Positions 60,701 to 64,000 of a stretch of DNA of 64,000 nt are shown one piece after another; position 1 is the stretch's first letter, and the number at the start of each line of letters is the position of its first letter. The DNA comes from an uncultured Bacteroidales bacterium (lineage in GTDB: Bacteria > Bacteroidota > Bacteroidia > Bacteroidales > UBA932). The position numbers were made by a program, and so were the translations under genes. The stretch spans positions 61,585 to 125,584 of the forward strand of contig UQMB01000005.1 in the NCBI GenBank assembly GCA_900541925.1, in the 5' to 3' direction. Below the pieces are notes generated by a model. It searched no databases. It saw only the letters and a list, made by a program, of their open reading frames with translations, and had not been told where the DNA came from.

Positions 60701-61951
60701 CTATAAATCAAGGCTATCTGGATTCAGAAGAAAATCGAATAGACCTATTGTAAAAATTCCCTGTTCGTTTCTTTTGGGCTTTATGTTATCTTTTACTACA
60801 ATAATCTTTTTGAAAGAATCAGAAACTTCAAGAAGCGATGCAGATTCTTGTTGTTCTTTAGCCTCATCGGGCATTATAAATGCGGACTGGACATAGTACC
60901 TTTTGCTCCCTTGGTTCGCAACAAAATCTATTTCGTATTGCTTTCGAGTATCCTTCCCGTTTTTATCTTTTCCACGCCGCTCAACAACACCCACATCAAC
61001 ATTGAACCCTCTAACGCATAACTCGTTATAGATTATATTTTCCATAATGTGGTTTTCTTCCTGCTGGCGGAAGTCGAGAATTGCATTACGAAGTCCCACA
61101 TCGGAGAAATAGTACTTTGAAAGTGTATTGATATACTTTTTACCTTTGACATCATACCGGATAGACTTATCCAAAATAAAAGCATCCTGCAGATAAGAGA
61201 GGTATTTGCTTATCGTTGGTTGTGAAATAGTGGTGTTCTTAGTTGATTTAAAGGTGTTTGACAACTTGCGAGGATTGGTCGGAGACCCGATGGATGAACC
61301 TACCACCTTGACAAGCTCTCCAAATTCTTCCTTATTCTTGATATTATGACGTTCAAGGATATCCGCAAAATATACAGTGGAATACAAATTTTTCAAATAA
61401 TCGGCTTTCTTTTTGTCAGTGTCCAGCATCCTCACCTGCGGTAATCCTCCGTATGTGTAATAATCTCTCCACGCATCGAAAGGGTGGCGAGAGTCAACAG
61501 ACATAAACTCGGCAAACGAAAGAGGAAAAACATGAATCTGGTCTCCTCTGCCTCGGAATTCAGTGACTACGTCAGTTGCCAAAAAACGAGAATTACTGCC
61601 AGTTACATAAATGTCAACATTATCTCTTCGCAATAGCCCGTTGAGTACCGGAACGAACTCACCAAGCAACTGTACCTCATCAAATAGGAGGTAATACATT
61701 TCATTGTCAACCATCTGAGCATTTAGAAACGGCATCAGTTCATTCGGGTCGCATAAATTCCGAAAACCCCAATCATCAAATGCAATTTTGATAATATGGT
61801 CAGAAGGGATTCCGCTTTCAATCAAATGCTTATAAAAAAGATTGAAAAGAAGGAAAGACTTACCGCATCTACGGATTCCAGTGATAATTTTAATCAATCC
61901 GTTCCCTGTTCCTGTAATCAGCTGTTGCAAATATAAATCTCGTTTAATCAT
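60701..61951 (-). CDS. AAA ATPase with DUF4143 domain
   Basis: A 416-residue protein from the ATG at 61951, where the family-typical MIKRDLYL begins. Walker A is GIRRCGKS (25-32) and Walker B is LLFDEVQ (about 100-106), with a sensor segment YVTGSNSRFL. The C-terminal part is DUF4143, a nuclease-like fold (FNVDVGVVERRGKD, KQYEIDFVANQGSKRYYVQ). Such ATPases are very common in Bacteroidota and often duplicated; their role is unknown, with suggestions of defence or mobile-element links. The gene lies inside the hsdS shuffling region and is bracketed by inverted palindromes. A -7 box is at 61996-62003. Confidence 0.85.
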   Translation of the reverse strand: MIKRDLYLQQLITGTGNGLIKIITGIRRCGKSFLLFNLFYKHLIESGIPSDHIIKIAFDDWGFRNLCDPNELMPFLNAQMVDNEMYYLLFDEVQLLGEFVPVLNGLLRRDNVDIYVTGSNSRFLATDVVTEFRGRGDQIHVFPLSFAEFMSVDSRHPFDAWRDYYTYGGLPQVRMLDTDKKKADYLKNLYSTVYFADILERHNIKNKEEFGELVKVVGSSIGSPTNPRKLSNTFKSTKNTTISQPTISKYLSYLQDAFILDKSIRYDVKGKKYINTLSKYYFSDVGLRNAILDFRQQEENHIMENIIYNELCVRGFNVDVGVVERRGKDKNGKDTRKQYEIDFVANQGSKRYYVQSAFIMPDEAKEQQESASLLEVSDSFKKIIVVKDNIKPKRNEQGIFTIGLFDFLLNPDSLDL

Positions 61952-61995
61952 ATCGTATTTTATATTTTTGCCATTTATGTCATTCTTGTAAAGTG

Positions 61996-62024
61996 CAAAT
62001 ATAGTGAAATATGGTAAGCTCAAA
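61996..62024 (-). promoter_or_regulatory. Probable promoter of the ATPase gene
   Basis: On the minus strand TTTG (62024-62021), 17-bp spacer (two short of usual) and TATATTTG (62003-61996). It overlaps the edge of the degenerate palindrome copy and lies beside the copy at 62032-62067, so the palindromes could be operators. Confidence 0.5.
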
Positions 62025-62031
62025 TCTCTTA

Positions 62032-62067
62032 TTTTACATTTTTATCATTTTCGTCAAAAATGTAAAA
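62032..62067 (-). repeat. 36-bp palindrome, ATPase 5' side
   Basis: Reverse complement of 60641-60676 with 2 differences. Together they form inverted flanks 1.4 kb apart around the ATPase gene. Confidence 0.75.
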
Positions 62068-62149
62068 CATAGATAGCCATTTTGAATGCAGGATGCGCAT
62101 CTAAAAAAAAGTGTAACTTGTTACAGATTTTTCAAGTCGAGGTGCATTA

Positions 62150-62171
62150 ATAACAAGTATTATGAGAGGAT
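62150..62171 (+). repeat. Inverted repeat C at the TRD2 start (left copy)
   Basis: 22 bp identical to the reverse complement of 63206-63227. It encodes NNKYYERM at the start of the silent TRD2 segment. Confidence 0.85.
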
Positions 62172-62727
62172 GAACGGTAATCTATTGGATATCAGCGATG
62201 AAGTACCATTTGACCTGCCTGATTCTTGGGTATGGGCAAGGCTGTCTTCAGTTTGCAATATGTACACAGGGAATAGCATCAGCGAAAAAGATAAATCAAC
62301 GTATTCTACCGGTGTTTCAGGAATGCAGTACATAGGAACTAAAGATGTAAGATTTGACAATAGTATTGATTACAAGAACGGCATCGCAATTCCTGATATG
62401 TTCCTTCCAAACTTCAAGATAGCTCCCGCTGGATCAGTTTTGATGTGCATTGAAGGAGGAAGTGCAGGGAGAAAATTTGGACAGACAGATAGAGATGTGT
62501 GCTTCGGAAACAAACTATGTTGTTTCTCTTCTTTCGGCTGCTATCAGAGATATCTCTACTATTACATCCAATCCCCATCCTTCTTTGAGTCATTCCAGAA
62601 GAACAAGACAGGCATAATAGGAGGGGTAAGTGTCAACTCTCTTAAGAATCTACTTGTTGCAATCCCTCCTCTAAAGGAACAAGTGCGCATAGCTCAGCAT
62701 ATTGCCGATACGTTCTCATGCTTATAG
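62150..62727 (+). pseudogene. Silent hsdS segment (TRD2 only)
   Basis: A half-gene fragment encoding about 190 residues from NNKYYERM through a TRD (DEVPFDLPDSWVWARL, GVSVNSLKNLLVAIPPLKEQ) to a natural C-terminus. The bases before 62150 do not continue the hsdS frame in a recognisable way, and no start or promoter is in place, so it cannot be expressed as an intact HsdS. It lies convergent to the edge hsdS; the stop codons sit side by side at 62722-62727. Repeat C makes it an exchangeable TRD2 cassette. Confidence 0.8.
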
Positions 62728-64000
62728 TTGTGCTTGAATGAATTCAATCTTTTGCATTATTCGGAGTTGCTCAGAAATCGGAGGTATCCCAATAATCAGA
62801 TTTCGGAATATGTCTTTATTTAGGTGCGGTATTGCCGCGCCTTTTTTCGAATTCCGGAGTTCATCTTTGTAGAATCGGATGCATGCCAGCACATAAGGCA
62901 AGTGGAGCGTTTCGCTTACCCACAACTGCTTGAAAGTGCTGCCCATATAACCATCAATAGGTGCAGTAAAAACCTCCCCGGAATTTTCACCGTCTACAAG
63001 GATAATATTATCACCGGAATGGACGAAACGTCCTGCCGTCATCTGTTCTCCGGAAGACTTACCTCGAAGGTATTTGGCATCCAGACAAATGTGGTTTCCA
63101 ACCCGTTTTTCGCCGTCAATCAAGGCGCATATAGAGTGCAACCTCACAATAGCCCACGACTCCGGGAATGAGAATGGAAGCTCAATTTCAGCGATCTCCG
63201 TTTCTATCCTCTCATAATACTTGTTATCGTCACCTTTGAAAATGACGGAATCGGACAGGGCGGACTTCTTCAACTTGCCCTCTTTAACGAGTTGTTGTTT
63301 CTCCTGCCGTATCTGCTCAAGCAATTCCTGCGCAGTCCCTTCTTCCGGAATCTGAGGAACAAGTTTTCCTTTGATAGCTTCTTGAAGAATAGACTTCTTT
63401 AGTTTATCGTCTATACTTTCATTGAGATTGTCCAAATCCTGCTGGGCTTTAGCATACCGCTGAAACAAAGGAGTAAGGCTTGTTAATTTTTGCACAAGAC
63501 GAGACTGCTCTGCTTTCGGAGGAATTGGTAAAAGCATTCTCCCTAATGTTTTTCCATTACAATTGGGTTGTGCGGTAGCAATGGTTCCTGACTTCAATTG
63601 TTCCCAATACAATTGGCTTTCCATAAACACTTTAAGATATTGTGGACACAGCTCTTGTGAATATCTTGTTCTTATGAGATAGCCAGCATATATGGCTGTT
63701 TCAGGAACAGACTGAACTAAAAATGATTTACCCACGGTTCCACCAGTTCTTGCAAAAAGAATGTCATTCTCTTTGAGTAGATAAGTATCAATATCACAAG
63801 CTTCTATATTGCAAAATGGAACATTTTCCCATTGAACTACATTATCATGAATATCACTGATTCTGACCATTTTTATACCACCTCGTTCAAGGGCAGGGGC
63901 ATTATATCCATATTGGATTGACAATGCAATATTACCCCATCTTTCCCATTCCCATCCCTGCGGAATCTCAAACGGTATTTCGTCATCAATGCATTTCACC
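62722..64000 (-). CDS. hsdS: Type I restriction specificity subunit HsdS (partial, continues past the right edge)
   Basis: At least 425 residues, with the N-terminus outside the window. TRD1 (about 63500-63960), the helical central region (about 63240-63500; KKSILQEAIKGKLVPQ, EGKLKKSALSDSVIFKGDDNKYYER) and TRD2 (62730-63200; ELPFSFPESWAIVRL) are intact and end naturally. As the only copy whose 5' end may be complete, it is the probable expressed allele, with hsdM and hsdR expected to its right. Repeats A, B and C sit at its TRD borders. Partners: the silent copies at 59182-60615 and 62150-62727. Confidence 0.85.
   Translation of the reverse strand, partial: VKCIDDEIPFEIPQGWEWERWGNIALSIQYGYNAPALERGGIKMVRISDIHDNVVQWENVPFCNIEACDIDTYLLKENDILFARTGGTVGKSFLVQSVPETAIYAGYLIRTRYSQELCPQYLKVFMESQLYWEQLKSGTIATAQPNCNGKTLGRMLLPIPPKAEQSRLVQKLTSLTPLFQRYAKAQQDLDNLNESIDDKLKKSILQEAIKGKLVPQIPEEGTAQELLEQIRQEKQQLVKEGKLKKSALSDSVIFKGDDNKYYERIETEIAEIELPFSFPESWAIVRLHSICALIDGEKRVGNHICLDAKYLRGKSSGEQMTAGRFVHSGDNIILVDGENSGEVFTAPIDGYMGSTFKQLWVSETLHLPYVLACIRFYKDELRNSKKGAAIPHLNKDIFRNLIIGIPPISEQLRIMQKIEFIQAQL
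63206..63227 (-). repeat. Inverted repeat C (right copy)
   Basis: Reverse complement of 62150-62171, 22 of 22. It overlaps repeat B (63218-63240) by 10 bp, so both exchanges use the same border in hsdS. Confidence 0.85.
63218..63240 (-). repeat. Inverted repeat B (right copy)
   Basis: Reverse complement of 60025-60047, 23 of 23. Confidence 0.8.
63946..64000 (-). repeat. Inverted repeat A (right copy, at window edge)
   Basis: Reverse complement of 59253-59307, 55 of 55, cut by the window end. Confidence 0.9.

Noticed and set aside
61952..62023. N-terminal extension of the ATPase to 62023
   Set aside because: The added 24 residues are encoded by the promoter and palindrome region, and the family begins at MIKRDLYL.
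1..64000. CRISPR arrays, rRNA genes and complete insertion sequences
   Set aside because: No regularly spaced direct repeats, no rRNA-like stretches and no transposase gene were seen. The pRiA4b/IS1096-like name of the 1989-2540 family does not make it a mobile element.

Overview
The window is a piece of a Bacteroidota chromosome, most likely order Bacteroidales. The basis is the set of family-typical genes (GH57/glycogen cluster, DUF1015 beside serine genes, DUF4783, FISUMP and fimbrillin-like lipoproteins, a DksA-like protein without its zinc cysteines) and repeated promoters of the Bacteroidota form TTTG-N19/20-TAnnTTTG. Most of the window is GC-rich and densely packed with core genes. From about 55.9 kb to the end the DNA is visibly AT-rich and accessory.

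Layout. 0-5.2 kb: end of a sugar transporter, ROK glucokinase, FKBP lipoprotein, YigZ, serC and serA. 5.2-10.8 kb: an accessory insert of four lipoprotein genes, bounded at its start by two inverted copies of a 159-bp MITE-like element; it separates serA from the DUF1015 gene that usually follows it. 10.8-25.3 kb: DUF1015, recQ, dnaG, metG, a sigma-54-type response regulator, a secreted unknown, an O-methyltransferase, dnaX, lptB, cmk and ispH. 25.3-33.2 kb: efp, a DUF4783 protein, a PcRGLX/YetA-like polysaccharide lyase, rlmH and a very large NtrY-like sensor kinase. 33.2-36.4 kb (minus): engB, prs, a small membrane protein and der. 36.4-47.6 kb (plus): xseA-xseB followed by an unbroken glycogen/alpha-glucan operon (branching enzyme, debranching enzyme, glycosyltransferase, GH57 amylase, phosphorylase) and ribF. 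47.5-51.3 kb (minus): thioredoxin-like lipoprotein, HIT protein, greA, a small membrane protein, tsaB and cvpA. 51.4-55.9 kb: ileS, a DksA-like gene, lspA and tRNA-Ser(UGA).

Accessory end, 55.9-64 kb. Next to the tRNA-Ser gene are a small winged-helix remnant, a fused GmrSD-type (DUF262/DUF1524) restriction protein, a small tyrosine recombinase, and a type I restriction specificity locus. That locus has one hsdS running off the right edge plus two silent hsdS segments in opposite orientation. Exact inverted repeats (at least 55, 23 and 22 bp) join the copies at the start of TRD1 and at the central conserved region, so the recombinase can be expected to shuffle target-recognition domains. A DUF4143-type AAA ATPase gene sits inside the invertible region and is bracketed by two near-identical 36-bp imperfect palindromes in inverted orientation. 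A restriction/phase-variation island of this design is the most notable system seen here; hsdR and hsdM are presumably to the right of the window.

Limits: everything here is read from sequence and translations without database searches. Family assignments are by recognition of motifs, and promoter and terminator calls are by eye.
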